Below the pieces are notes generated by a model. The model made no database searches. It was not told the origin of the DNA and was given only the letters and a program-made list of their open reading frames with translations. A program made the position numbers and the translations under genes. 64,000 nucleotides of DNA from Leptasterias polaris (lineage: Eukaryota; Echinodermata; Asteroidea; Forcipulatida; Asteriidae): the NCBI GenBank assembly GCA_037783415.1, contig JAZGTN010000179.1, forward strand, positions 164,001 through 228,000, read 5' to 3'. Numbering within the stretch: the stretch's first letter is position 1; each line of letters begins with the position of its first letter. Below are positions 23,655 to 36,806 of this stretch, one piece after another.

Positions 23655-26600
23655 AATATTTCCACCTATCCGCTGGACTATAGTCCGAACTCATCTGGGA
23701 GTCAACTTATTTATGTGATGCTTCTGTGAGAATATAGGGCCCGTGAGAACACAATCAGCTCGTTTTTAACGCAGGATCAAACGGCAACACTACCTTAAAA
23801 TGTAGTCCTTTTTTGTTACAAAAGTGGCCAATTCAACTGCACCCCTCTCTTTACTACGTGGGGCATGCTAATGTGCATAGGCCTATCTATTTATCAGGCT
23901 TGATAAAGATGTTTAGTTTCTAGGCAAAGTGTAAGAGGGAATCCTAGTTCGTGATGTGCTTTTCGTTTAAGCCAGGCCTATAAGTTATTATTATGTCAAT
24001 TATAACGGACGAGTAACCGTGCTGTTAGGTTTGAATCCTAACCCCCGATGAGGTTTGGTTGGTGCATGCCTAAATTGTATGATATGCCTCTTTATGTTTG
24101 ACTTACACAGTATTGCGCTTGAAACACTGTGTATAGCCTCAAGGTATAATTTGGTAAAGACCAACCCATAACACCCCTGAACCACGGTCTACAGGCCCCT
24201 TCGGCTTAAAATAGTACTTTTCCAGTGGGATCAACAGTTTAAATTAACTGAGGGTATTATCAGGTAATCATATAGTGGTCCAATTTAATGCCAGGGATCG
24301 CGGTGTTTTCGACTCGAGTCACCAAGGGAGGGAGGTTGGTCTAATACCCCCACTAAGAAGGTAACTGTGCAATTGCCCTCGTCTGACCCGCACGCTGTTT
24401 AACGAGTAGAATCAGAGGGTGATATGGGAAGGTTAAAGGGAAGATGTGTATCACTGTTCAAAGGTGATGATGATTAGTTTGTATTGCTGGATCTCACATT
24501 TAAAACTACTCTCCTATGTTATAGAGAAAAAACTCATACACCATCGTCATACTGTTTGCATTTTGTCTTCGCTGTTTTAGGTTAGATGACTTTTGCTTAA
24601 AACCATATATAAATCATTTTTGGTCACGACAAATCTGGGGAAAGTTATCTTCAACGGTTTTATCCCCGAGTTTTCTCTCTAAAAATGAAATTTATAAACC
24701 ATACATCCAAAAGAGGAGGAACGGAACCTCCCATCGTAGGAATTGTAGACACTAGCAAATACAACTCTTTCGCCGAGTGCTTGCCTTGGTGCTGTGATTA
24801 AGCTCATAATGCAACATGCAAATCGCGGTTATGGAAAGATTGCAGCGAAGTCTGCGATTGTTAATAAAGCCATTCTGTGAAAGCTACACCAACCATAACG
24901 ACCTCACAGTCTACCTAACCCACCTCTTCCATCATACACAAAAGATATACAATATATTGATATAACAGCAGAGGGTAATTTTTCTTCCATGTGAAGAACA
25001 ATCCGTAATAATGACGGAAGGTGTACGGATCATTAAACCCGTCAGAAGGAAGGAGCCTACTGTTTTCAGTCACTGTTGGTGGCTTCGGTGTTCACACGTT
25101 CAATGGTCGCCGACCTGTTATTCAAAGCCCAGATTACAAACAATGTATTATATTTGGGGGAAAATAACTTCAGAAAAACAAGTGTGGACGTTCTTTACAA
25201 AAACTCCAAAAAAGCCTTCCGATAGGTTGGTGTTTTGAGCCCCCTTGTTTGCACACTTAACTCGTTCGTGTTTATATTGTATGGCAGATATGTAATTTAT
25301 TCTTAAAGGATTAAATCTACCCACTTGTAGATGAAATTCCGGCGATTTTACCAATAACCACTGAAGCGAAAACCTGGTTTAAACAAGACAAACATAACCT
25401 TGGAAGGCTCCCATCAGACGAAAAAGCTTCAAAATAAAAGAGTTCAATGACAAAGTGTTTCATGGATTCCCGTACAGAAAACTTCCGTGCACGCGGGCGC
25501 AACCGCACACGGAAAGGTGTCAATCATCCTTCCAAGAACGCCCTCATGCGGTGAAGTGCGAAACATAAATTAATTCTGACCTGCCGAGCCGGTGTACTGG
25601 GATATTGGGAGTTCCAGCTGATCTGTTCACACCTGTTGTAACAAGCATTTATTCCGCACATGCCCGAATCGATTTCACTCAGGAACTTGGCCATGAACGT
25701 TAGCTAGTTTGAATGACCCCTTTAAAACAACAGAAAGGGGAATCGTGTCTTGTATCTTTTGGAGCGAGTACTTACTTTGAAATAAAAATCAAACAAGAAA
25801 AACAAAACAAAATGCTACCGAGGACGCTTCTTAACATGAAAAGCAAACTAGTTACAACAGAGTTGCAAAGCAAATCTTTCATAGTCATTATCATATCTAA
25901 GTTACCCAAGTGACACCAAATTATCTTTAATATATTTTGCCGTTCCAGGGTTTCGCCTATCGGAGAATTGAATTCATACAATGGTTTGTGACGATGATAA
26001 CTTTTTTCAAAAAGAATAAAACCTCGAATGAAAAGGAAGGTTTCCTGAGTTGAATGAGTTTCTAAAAACGAAGGTATCCTAAACCGACAGCCACTTTACA
26101 CATTTGAGTAATTTCCTGTAAAATGTGACCACTCGTCTCTGTCGACACATAATTATTAACCAAACCTGAAACTGAATTTAATGAGATTTCACAGCTTGAA
26201 GTAGAAAATGTTCCGGTATATATTTTCCGGACAGTTCTCATAATTGTGGTCGCATTTGTGTGTGAAGCAGTGCACCTTGAAAATTTGTATGGCAACAGAA
26301 TGATGTGAAATATTTTGTTGATAAATAAATTGTTGTTTAGGGACAATATCCACGGCATAAAAGCCCCGAAGTTATTCAACTGCTCGAAGGTTATAGGGCA
26401 GCCAGGTCGTGCATCGATCTTCGAAATGACTATTCCAATCTTTCGTCGAACAACAAGCATAAATTACACTTTATGATGAAACTCGTAAAACCAATGCCGT
26501 TTCATTTGCACAATCGAGGGACTGTTTCATAATTTACGATGTTGACCTCAACGTAAATCATTTACCACCGTCACCGTCACCGTCACCGTCACCGTCACCG

Positions 26601-28594
26601 TCACCGTCACCGTCGAGCGGCACAAGAGATCGTCCGCCATTTTGTTGTTTAAACGACTTTCCCGCTTTACACACGCGCCACTGCATGTCCGACCCCAAAA
26701 GGTTGGCCTCGTGCCCACCCTTAAATCACGAAATACCTCTGCAGACATCAAGTCATAATCATTTGAATAAACTCACCTGGAAACAAAACTGACAGTTGGG
26801 TCGGTATTGCGCGCCAAATTTCTCCATGTTGTCCGTCACTTATCTCACTATTTAAGGCCCCTCAGCGACAGGGTATAACAATCCCCGCCAGAGGTCACGT
26901 GCACGTACGGAAAAATTTACAACGACTTCGAGGAGCAAGAAATTAATTGACTTGGTACGTAGTATGGATGTTTATATGCCCCAGGGTGCTGGAAGGTTAC
27001 TGTTATTGTTTAATACCATAGACTATATGACTTCATGATAGGTTAATGTAGATTGATATGCGATGACGATCGTGATGGAAATATTTGAAACATGCTTGCG
27101 TGAGGCCCAACAAACAAGTCAACACGCTGGAAAGACATTATATGTTGTATTAAAACCAAGGTCAATACAACAATTAATCAACTGAATTGAGCAAAATAAT
27201 AACAGTGTATTCCTTTGCTTATTAACGTTTATTTGACTCTGAATCTCACAACACGATCATGACTCAAATGTCAAGTTGGCACGTCAATTTCATTCATATC
27301 GGTTACAAACAGGCCAATGTGTGTCCTTTTTGGATGCTCTTGCGTTTTGTCAAAACCAAGGTTATGCACACTTTGATTTCAATTTTCTGTCTTTTGTTTT
27401 TGTATCCTTTAGTGACACATCAAGCTATTTTTATCAACGATTTAATTTGATACAAATAAATTAAGCTCAAAAAGCTATACAGAAAGGAGACCGAAGTTTG
27501 GACTAGTTTTCCTAGGCCCTAATAAAATATTTACTGTTTTGGGAAAACCGAGATCTCCACAGCTTATGCTGCTTTTACACGCAGTCGTCTCAAGGGACAA
27601 AAGTTTGAACTTGCGTTAGTATCCTTATACCTTGTTCGGAGTTCTGTTTTCCCCTCTATTTCCCCTCTCTTTCTCTAGCAGAAAAAACATGTCCAATCAA
27701 CCCTCCTTCCACCCAAGTGGTTGTGATTGGATAGAAAATCACATTACAATCAATTACGGTAGACAATCGCTACTCTCTGTCACAACTGACCGGTGTTATT
27801 TTGTCAGCTTCGTTTTCAGCCTGCTGGTAGTAAATCTTGTTAATCTCTCAAAATATCACTGACAGAGAATTTGAACCATTCGCTGACGGCAATGTTTGTG
27901 TTTTATGACTTTTGGGTAATTCTTGTTTTCATACAGTAATTATTTGTTTCCAAGTTGCCGTCGGATCAATGAACACAATGTGGTAGTCCCCCCTTAGGGG
28001 TTATGGTGTTACTGTTTCTGCTACGCCAGTGGGTGGGTTTTAGTGGCTGAATACAAACAACAGTAACAACTGACCCAAGTAGTGTTTTTATTTGGACAAA
28101 CCTTATTTTGTGGTAGTTTTGTAGGAGGGGGAAAGAACGTTCCAAAATGACTTTATAATCCCATTTAGCAGGTGAATGACCAACCACAAGATGAACTCAC
28201 TAGTAGAGAAAAACATTCGTAAACTGAAATGGTCGGGAGTGGAAATAATTTGAAACAATTTGCAATGCAACTGATTGGTGGTGTTTCCAATCCGGTAACA
28301 ACCACCTTCAAGATTCACGCCCTCAACCTTAATAAACAAAAGTTTCCGCAATAAATTCCCGCTTTATTTTTCCGCATCTCGTGCTGAGTTTAGCCTAATT
28401 AGAAATTGTCCTGCTATTTGGTACCCCCCCCCCCCCCCGCGCGCGCCGAACCAATAAGAAAGATGAATACTCCTTAAACAATGTTGCCTTTTGGCGTGAA
28501 GGAACCTCCTTCGTATACATGGCAAGTATGCTCTGTTTCTCGTATCTGTTTGGTTTAGTTTCATAAGGGCACCCACATTTCTATTTAAGTAAAT
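23655..28594. other. Mostly unrecognised intergenic or intronic DNA
   Basis: Only the CACCGT microsatellite (26566-26614) and a poly-C run (28424-28438) stand out. A 132-codon minus-strand frame at 26460-26062 shows no known motif. Confidence 0.45.
26566..26614. repeat. CACCGT hexamer microsatellite
   Basis: Eight uninterrupted CACCGT units. On the minus strand they follow an ATGGCGGACGATCTC context and translate as Thr-Val repeats. Confidence 0.95.
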
Positions 28595-28956
28595 AGTTAT
28601 TGCAATATAATAAATAATAATATAATAATAACCGGTTCTTATATAGCGCATTTTACAATAATGTTTCAATGCGCTTTACATCCTGGTCATTGGGTCAATA
28701 ATATTCCTTTAATATTTCTCAGCTCCCTGGGGAGTATGCAGCCCGAGCTGCCGTGCGCTCAGAAGGCTTTTCCAAACACAATATCAATCTCTACCCTCGC
28801 AGGTACCCATTTATACACCTGGGTGAAGAGAAGCAATTATATCGAAGTGACTGCTCAAGGTCACAAGCGTCACGACCGGGACTCGAACCCACACCCCGAT
28901 GACTAAACCACCAGAACTTGAATCCGATGATCTTAACCACTCGGTCATGACACCCT
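28595..28956 (-). mobile_element. tRNA-derived SINE with ATT-rich tail
   Basis: On the minus strand the element opens with a tRNA-like head. The A box is TGACCGAGTGGTTAAG (about 28947-28932) and the B box is GGTTCGAGTCC, an exact consensus match at 28889-28879. These are internal RNA polymerase III promoter elements. The body contains the words GAGCTGAG, CCAATGACCAGGATGTAAAG and GCGCTATATAAGAACCGGTT, and the 3' end is an ATT-repeat tail (about 28625-28595). The anticodon arm is not tRNA-like, so it is a retroposon, not a tRNA gene. The tail type suggests mobilisation by a LINE with a microsatellite-like tail, which is inference. Confidence 0.75.
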
Positions 28957-29095
28957 ATAAATACAGTTAGTTCTGTGAGTATACTTCTGCTTCCAGACCA
29001 TTATCAGTGCTACGCAACTATCTTTAGTTTAATTTTACGTAAACAATTCAAGACTGAAATGATAGTGTGCTGACATATCAGATGGTATGATTACA

Positions 29096-29600
29096 TACAC
29101 AGCGAGCACATCGAAGATGTATATACAGCAAGACATATTCATCTACCACACTGAATGAGTATTATACGGAGATCTGGAAGTGCCATCTGACATGTTGAGA
29201 TCCAGAGATGATTTATCTCAAATAAGACTATCCTATAGTAAGATGACATCTCCCTCATATATTTAAACTTAGGATGTCGAGATCATGAAAGTACGATGTC
29301 GATTTCTCGATAAGTTATCTCAGGACGATGACAACCTGCACGTAGGATGTCGACCTCCCTAGAAAATCTATCATGGGATGATAACATCCCGAAAATGTCG
29401 ATAAACCAATAGAAATTATCTTGGAAAAAACAACATTCTACTTCCAGCATGTCGTCAGCCTGAGATGAAATATATCTGGAAGACGACGTTCTACTTTCAA
29501 GAAGTCGTCATCCCCAGATAAAGTATCTCGAGATGTCATCATCTTACGTTTATGATGTTATCATTCTCAGTAAATGATCTCGGGATCTCTACAAGTTATG
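29096..29600. repeat. Degenerate minisatellite with ATCTC and GATGTCNTC motifs
   Basis: Units of roughly 55-70 bases share the elements GAGATC/ATCTC, AGATGACATC and TAGGATGTCGA. Examples are GAAGTCGTCATCCCCAGATAAAGTATCTCGAGATGTCATCATC and TCTCGATAAGTTATCTCAGGACGATGACAAC. Many units are partly self-complementary (AAGTATCTCGAGATGTC). Divergence is high, so unit borders are unclear. Confidence 0.7.
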
Positions 29601-29838
29601 GATGGCACTTTCAGAGCTCCGTAGAAAATAAATTATATTTACGAGCATTTTCTTTGAAACTAGCTTAATTAGCCTGACTGGGAAGGGGTGAGGGTTTCAA
29701 TGTCTGCTTCCCTCAAGTCCAATCTTAATAGACGCGTAGCTAATATTAATAGTGGTTCCATAAATGAACCAACAAAAATGGTTGCTTGAATGGTCAAAAC
29801 AGCAATGAACTATCACTGAGGTGAGTTGTTGTCCGTAC

Positions 29839-29985
29839 ACTCTTAAAACTGTTGGGGTCGGAATTTACCCGGATCTGGGTTCCCCCTTGGACTTGACCCC
29901 TTTCTGGGTCAGTATGACCCGGAATCAATTCGTCAAACTGACGCAAAGTCCGATTTTGACCTAGGAGTTTTTTTTTTTTAAGAGT
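29839..29985. mobile_element. Short MITE with ACTCTTAAAA inverted ends (GGGTCA family)
   Basis: The element begins ACTCTTAAAA and ends TTTTAAGAGT, a 10-bp inverted repeat, giving about 147 bp. The interior is rich in GGGTC/GACCC words, including GACCCCTTTCTGGGTCAGTA and GACCCGGAATCAATTCGTCA. Related interiors occur at 12555-12672 and 63014-63165, so it is a dispersed family. Confidence 0.68.
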
Positions 29986-32900
29986 ATGGTTGCAATATAC
30001 CTTCAGGGATATAAAGCGTTTTAAAGGTAATTAAATTGCACATTGAGGATCGATTCACATGTTTCAAAGCAAAGTAGCATCCACTTACCTTAGTCTGTAT
30101 GGCAATGAAGATGTCTTAAATCGAAAGCGGTACCTGTTCAATCTGCTATCGTCCTTATTAGCAAACTAAACACAAACAATGAAAAAGAAACACATTTTAA
30201 GTATGGGTCTATTAGGGATTGGAGAAAATGGTAGATTCTTAGCATTTTGTACATCAACTATAAACAAGACTAAAGCGTTTTTAAACTTTGCGAATCATAA
30301 TTAGGCTCTCTTCGAAATGATGATTTTGTTTTGGGCTCCGGCCTACGTTGCCTCGGGCTGTTTGAAGCTCCGTACTAAAAGCACACGTTTTAAACATAAA
30401 TGACGGTGCCGTAGCCAGAGCCCAAGCCCACTAGCCGTGGTTTCGACCTGAGCCACATCAGGTGCTCAAGTGCTTTATACAGAAATTTAAAGATTACACT
30501 TATTGGCTTTGATCAAACACCATCCGTTTAAATGCGAAAATTTTACATTAAAACCGTTAGATGCAACCACAATAAAAAATTGTATGTTGAATCTCCATCC
30601 CTCTGTAATCCAAAAATGAATTCCTCTTTAACTCAAATGCGATCACGAGTTTTACAAAAGGTTGTGTGGCATATTTTAATTCACACACAACTATAGTTTT
30701 GATTTGGACTTCACAAGAACGCTGAATTATACAGGTCAGTTCTTAAAAGCAAGGATTCGTGCAAAACATCATGGTGTCACGAGTATTGCTGCCCATGACT
30801 CGATCGCCTCAGTTGAACTTTACTGAATTGGGGCGACCTCCTCAATACGAACTCCCATCATTACGTCAATGACTTGAAATTGACATTCCCATTTAGTTTC
30901 AAACTCCCTTGCAAGCAATACGGCACACAGACTGCTGGTTAATGTAGCGCAGATTGGAACCCAAGGACGGAACACACCCTCAAGATGTCAACCACTTGTC
31001 ACTTGATTTCTCAATTTAAGTTTGAACCCGTTGACTTAATTTGCCAGCTGGTTATTGATCATAATTGCTTCGGAAAGAACACCAATATTTAAAGATACTA
31101 TTCCAGTGAATGTTTGCTCGTTGCAGACGAATGTATTTTCCAACGGATATTTTTGCTTTGAAATAAAACGATACGATCACAAAAACATTCGAGTGATGCA
31201 GGACTGTAATTTGAATCGATGGTACACTGAGACTGAGAGGGGAACAAACCTAACTACTATGGCTCGACGAAAATAAGCTTTGTTGTATCATTCAATAACC
31301 GCATCGGGATAAAGAAAATTATTTTGGTTTTACTTCACACCTGTAATAACCACTGTTAGTGTTTTCCAAGTCTTGCGTGGAAAAAAAAATCATAGGCTAC
31401 TTGGATGGGATTCTAACCATCAACACTAATAGTAATATTAAGGAGCAGAGCCCAATTTTACGGCACTGCTTACCACGGAATTCTTAGATAACTGCCCGTA
31501 GAAACAACATGCACTTTTACAGGGCACCGGTAGGCACGGAACTCTGTGATAAGCAAGCAATGCAATAAAATTAGACCCAGATATCTGTTTCGAGTAACCG
31601 TTGGATTTTCGTGTGTTAGGTTTAGGTTGTAAGGGTTCAACCCAGATGATAACGTGAATTTTGCACAGACGCTTCCTAGCACTCTCGTCGGACCGTACAC
31701 TATAGTGTGCAAGAGAAAAGGTACCAGACCAACCGGCAGTTAAATTCAAATTGCTGATAAGGAACGTGCTATGATGTATTTAATCGTTAATATTCAGGTT
31801 TTGTTTTTATTTTGTAAATCATGAAGCGATCATTGATTATACTCCGGTGAGCATCGTGTATAGTATAGCTTTAAGTTTAATAAAGTTACGGCGTATCAAA
31901 ATATTAGATCTCTTGTTGGATGAGATATTTTTGACGCGCCGTCTTAGTCATGTTGCCTAGAGACATGTCAATAACCACTCTACTGTGCATTTCATATCAC
32001 AGGACCAACCTAATGCTGCTTGATAGCTTCATTCTTTCTGTAAATCCTAATACTGTAATAGATCAAGACACACTGGCTGGATGCCATCATTTGGTTCTGT
32101 CATTTCATGAGACAGTGTGGGTTGTATCAAAAGTTAGGGTCTCATGGGTAAGGGCATCCTTGAAAGTTGGAACACTGGATGCCAGTATTATAGTCAACCT
32201 GAATACAAGTTTCAGTCAGTAATGACATTGTAAAGTTGATCAGAGTTGGTTGACTATTCTATAGCTGATATTTTTTTTATTTACACTCTACTCACATACA
32301 ATTTCCGTGTGACTCGGGAAAACTGTTTTAACAAGTTTGCGTTTTTGTTTTCTAAGAAAGCACGGCTCGTGGCATTCTAGATGGCGTACTTCATCTAGAA
32401 CGACAAACGCTACTGTCTCTTGCCGTGCTGGATGTATGGTCTGCTGCCACACGCGCCTTGACTAGAGGCTACGATCACGACTCTGTATCATTTGGTTTTA
32501 ATATAGCAACTTTTGAAAAGATAGTGTCCTGAGCTTTTATCAACTTTGTTTAACTTTCTGCCTAAATTCATCTTTCCTGGGGCTCCAAAACTTAAATTAT
32601 AACATTCATTAGCGGTCATATGTTGTTGATGACCATTTTAATTATATTGTTTATTTTCGTTTGTATTTTATTTATTTATTATTATTATTTTTGTTTATAT
32701 AGTCTTCAAACAATAACATTATACGTAACATTATTGCATGAGCAGTATTGGTTGTTGCCACTTTTCGTTCAATTCCATAAAGCTTATATAACATACATCA
32801 ATCAGTTGTGGATTCTATGAGAAGTGGTGTACTTTCAAGTTACCGTATTAGGCAACCGTATGACTTTTACAATAATTTCTGCAATCCCACCTCTGCACCC

Positions 32901-35900
32901 ACCATTTGGTTGTACATACTTCCAGCAATCCAATCCTTCCTTTACTTGGCATTGACAACATTCATCCCAGGGCCTAGAATACTTTGACTTCGACCCCCGT
33001 ATCAATATATTGTGATACCCAGTTTCGGAACGCATGGGAACTGAGACCATGACTCGTCTAGCCATACCTGGCCTGGCTATACTGAAGATGAATTTAAATT
33101 AAAGCATCAAACATTTACGACTGGTTGTTGATCGGAAATAAGGTTACATTTTGCCCTTTAGTGAAATGAATACCTCAACAGACAATTTTCGATGGGATAA
33201 TATTTTCTTTAGCTTCAAAGTGTCAAGGTTTGTCGGCATTAAAATCAACTCGGAGAAAGGAATATTTCAACAAACTATATCCCACATGTTGAAGCTTGTA
33301 TGGCCTACTTCCAGTTAAACCCAAGTTAAAGGAATTGCGCGGTTGTTAGAGCACATTCCTTGCACTCCACGATTCTGAAAAAAGGAAAAACATTCCATAC
33401 ATTCCCGTGCAAATCGTATTACAATTATTAAAACTTTATGGGAATCTTTTTCAAATAATTTACCCAGGATGCAGACATATTCTCTCACAGGTAAGGACAC
33501 TTGAAGTACTGGGGGAAATACTGTAATTCAGTTATCTCTAACAAATATTTTGCAACCCATAGACACAGATGGTTTTATACAGTGAAGTTATATAAAGAGT
33601 GAAGTAGCATTTAGGTATCTACATACACATGAAAAGTAATTCTCTATAGGAGAAAACGCAGTCTGCAGCCTCCACGACGCCAAGACTGTTTACGCCAAAC
33701 TCATCCTGAGCAAATAATGAGAAAACTGCGAATGCAAGAAGAGGAATACATCGACCAGCAACACAACCGATGTGTTTTAGTTAAAGGCCTTCGCCCTAGC
33801 ATTACCCAGAGCAGAAGTAATGTTTAGAAGACCTTAAGCTTATATGAATCCATGCACGTCCTTTTCCATTGATGCTCTTCCGAGTATAGTCTAAAACGAG
33901 CAGCTGCTGGTGATGGGAATCCGCGAGCATTCATGGATGGAAGCCGGGCCAGACTTCGGCGCCGGTCCACCTCGAACAAAAAATTCAGTTTTAATTTAAT
34001 CATAAAGTGAACTGATTGAAACCATATCATCCGCGTATTATGATTTAAGTCTTCACGATCAACCGGGAAGTCGTAAAGACTAAGCCCGTGAAAATAGCTC
34101 CGATGCCGGTGTCGTGTTGGCGTTTATATGCAATGCATCACGCATGATTATTGTGGCCTCAAAATTGGGAACAGTTAATCTAAGAGTGTATTCCATAACA
34201 CTGTCAATCAGAAACACAATTATTATCCCTCTGTGCTTAGATTAAATATTTGGATACCGAAGTTAGAGGTACATTGCTTGCATTTCACATTATGTGATTC
34301 GGGGTCCGAATCCCACCGGGAATTAAGGAGACGAGTCCACACTTGACTCAAGGATTTGTCTCAAGGCATCAAGAACCGTGCATTCCAATTGCTGGGTTTT
34401 CATAATAATGTGTCCGGATACCGTTTTAGCTTCAGCTGCCTAACTGTTGTTCCGTTCACTCAAAATAAGTTTAAAATGCCCCTTTAAAACATTAAAACAT
34501 TAAGTTTGTTTAATTTAAGCATTCCTAAAGTAAACATTTATTCAATATTATATATTAATTCCACCTTAATAATAAATGTTAAATATACTTCCCACTGACT
34601 GACCAAACCCTTCACATAGTCAAAATGTACCAATGCTTTTACGTCATGGCCAGGTTTTGCTGAATTCCTTGATTGATATTGAAGTGTTTATCGAAGATTT
34701 GTCATTGGATTATCACACGGAGATTCTATCGAGTCGTGTACTTAATTCAATTGGAATTCAAGTGCCAGCTGACGTGGAGAGTTACCCGCTAAAGGATATT
34801 CGGGGATTTCTTGGGAGGACCTTATTGGACACGCATAGATTTCCGGTGGAAAGCGGGGATTTCCTTTTGCTTGTACAGTTGAATCCCGTTAAGATTTGAT
34901 TTGAGTTTGATTGCCCGACTTCATAGTAAAAACCCCAAATAATTCAACAAGGGGAAAGATGTACCTTGGATTATTTTGGTTATCCGAAAAAAGTATATAT
35001 TGATCTGTTCTGTGAAAGTGGAATCAGTTAAAAGGCACTATTATCCAGAAAGAATTCTGAACATTTGTGAGTTATTCGCGTGAGTCACTCTTGCCGGCGT
35101 GACGTAGCACACGTCACAACAGCTTAGCGTCACTTTTGAACATTGTCACTAAGTTACGCGAACTGGCACCGGCTTCTGCGAAGATAGAGTGCGTTAATTT
35201 GATTTCCTACCGAGGAAAGGGCGGTTTCAATGTTTCATCCACGGCCTAGGCGGCACTCAGTATATCTTTTTCACCCAAAATTCACTAGGGACTGGTGTGT
35301 GGACTTGACCCGCGCCCCAGTGCCCCCACACCCGTCTGGAAAGACCTCTATGCTGGCCACAAAAAGTTCCCTTGATGCCAATTTAAAGGGGAAAGTACAC
35401 AATTGGTGCCTGGTATTTCACAGTGTTTGAAAGCTCACTTGACACTGATGCCGATCAATCAGCATGATCATATCCGTTGAAAGTACTCTCATCTTTGTGC
35501 AGTTGAGGCATCTTCAAGATAAGCAATTGTCATGTAGCGTCTGGTAGCCTTCTTTTTTTGCAAAGATTTAAGTGCTATAGGCTGTTCCTTGGTTGGAAAC
35601 ATGAGCTTCTGCCATCCAGGAACCTCCATAAGGTCATGTCTGGATCGGACGCTATGGTGGAAAATCGAGTGGATTTGAAGTTACAATTTGCTTTTGTGAC
35701 GAATGCAGTCTTATAAAATAATTGTTGGTTTTGGGGTGTTTATTTTGGTCTGTTTTAGTATAAATACTAAGGAGAGAAATAGCCTTGGAAGATGACCATG
35801 ATCATGTACAGATAAATGCAGCAGAAGAGCGGTATACATGAAGTATCCATGGGCCTATCATCAGTGGTTCACAGCGGCTTTTTATAGAGGGTAACAAGGA

Positions 35901-36599
35901 GCTGGCCACACATCAATGCGACCTGCTTTTGAAGGAGTGACTTACACACACACATTCCCCAATTTGAACCCAAAGTCAATTGCAAGGGTAATGGGAAACG
36001 TCATCAGCAACCGCCTGATACCATCAAACTGTGGTAATTTCGGGTTGAAACTCTAAAAATAGTGACTAATTATGATCTGTTTCTGAACCCCAATTTGGGT
36101 AAGGTCCGTTAAGACCCAATCCTGGGGGACACAGAGTGGTAATATTAATATTATTACTAATTTGATGAACATCGTCGAGATACACCAGGGCCTTATTTCA
36201 TAGAGCTCATTAAGCACTAAAGTGTAAAGCACAACACAGTATTTGCGTGAAGGTAGATTCCGCCAAACCACATGTACCATTTATGACTAGTAATCTGCTC
36301 ATTTTTGCTTTTGATAATAGAAAATTGTTAATCAGTATTTTTCTGCTTGAACAGAAAAAGAGCCCAGATTCACGCTCCATAAATCGTTTCTTTTTCACAT
36401 CGGTCTGGTTTGCTGAGCTCAACACATATGTACGGGTTTGTATCCTCACTGAGTGTTCAAGCAACAATCCAGCAGGAAAATCATGACAGTTACTGAAAGA
36501 TAGTTGAACAAAATCTAAATAAAGTTTACAACGCCAAATTAAATTTAGCTACGGCGGAGAAACCATTAAATTGTGTCTATTTCCCATTGGTACTGTCAT
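29986..36599. other. Mostly unrecognised
   Basis: Apart from the possible SINE fragment near 34300, no element is identified. An 88-codon plus-strand frame at 34633-34899 is not recognised. A perfect short palindrome, CTAGATGGCGTACTTCATCTAG, lies near 32375. Confidence 0.4.
34280..34425 (+). repeat. Possible SINE fragment with B-box-like sequence
   Basis: GGGGTCCGAATCCCACCGGG at 34299 resembles a pol III B box and T arm and is followed by GGAGACGAGTCCACACTTGA. No A box is visible upstream, so this may be a truncated SINE or chance. Borders are approximate. Confidence 0.25.
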
Positions 36600-36806
36600 C
36601 GTCATCAAGCTTAAACATTTCCTCCGGATCCCATAATAACAAAGAGGAATTTAATTTATTTGTTATATATATCAAGTGATAAACCACAAGGGAAATTGAC
36701 TGCGTAATGTTTTAATGTTGAACAAAAGAAAATTGACTAGAGTGGGACTTGAACCTCCGACCTCTGGAAACGTGCCGGCGCTCTACCAACTGAGCTACCT
36801 AGCCCT
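36600..36806 (-). mobile_element. tRNA-like SINE or tRNA pseudogene with body
   Basis: The minus strand begins GGGCTAGGTAGCTCAGTTGG with a good A box (36798-36785) and a B box GGTTCAAGTCC (36755-36745). The D-arm pairs well (GCTC/GAGC). The T stem has two mismatches (GGAGG against CCCAC) and the anticodon arm does not fold normally, so a working tRNA is unlikely. Downstream sequence (TCAATTTTCTTTTGTTCAAC, then TTTCCCTTGTGGTTTATCAC) looks like a SINE body. The lower border is approximate. A tRNA search tool should score this as a pseudogene. Confidence 0.62.

Noticed and set aside
26548..26751. Thr-Val repeat protein
   Set aside because: The repeat comes from CACCGT units. The start context is noted as a low-interest finding but a gene is not supported.
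28871..28953. Functional tRNA-Leu or tRNA-Ser gene
   Set aside because: The B box is perfect, but the sequence continues into a SINE body with an ATT tail and lacks a proper anticodon stem.
29096..29600. CRISPR-like array
   Set aside because: Repeats are degenerate, have no constant repeat and unique spacer structure, and the genome is eukaryotic.
36738..36806. Functional tRNA gene
   Set aside because: A and B boxes are good, but the T stem has mismatches and no normal anticodon arm forms, so it is called a tRNA-derived element.
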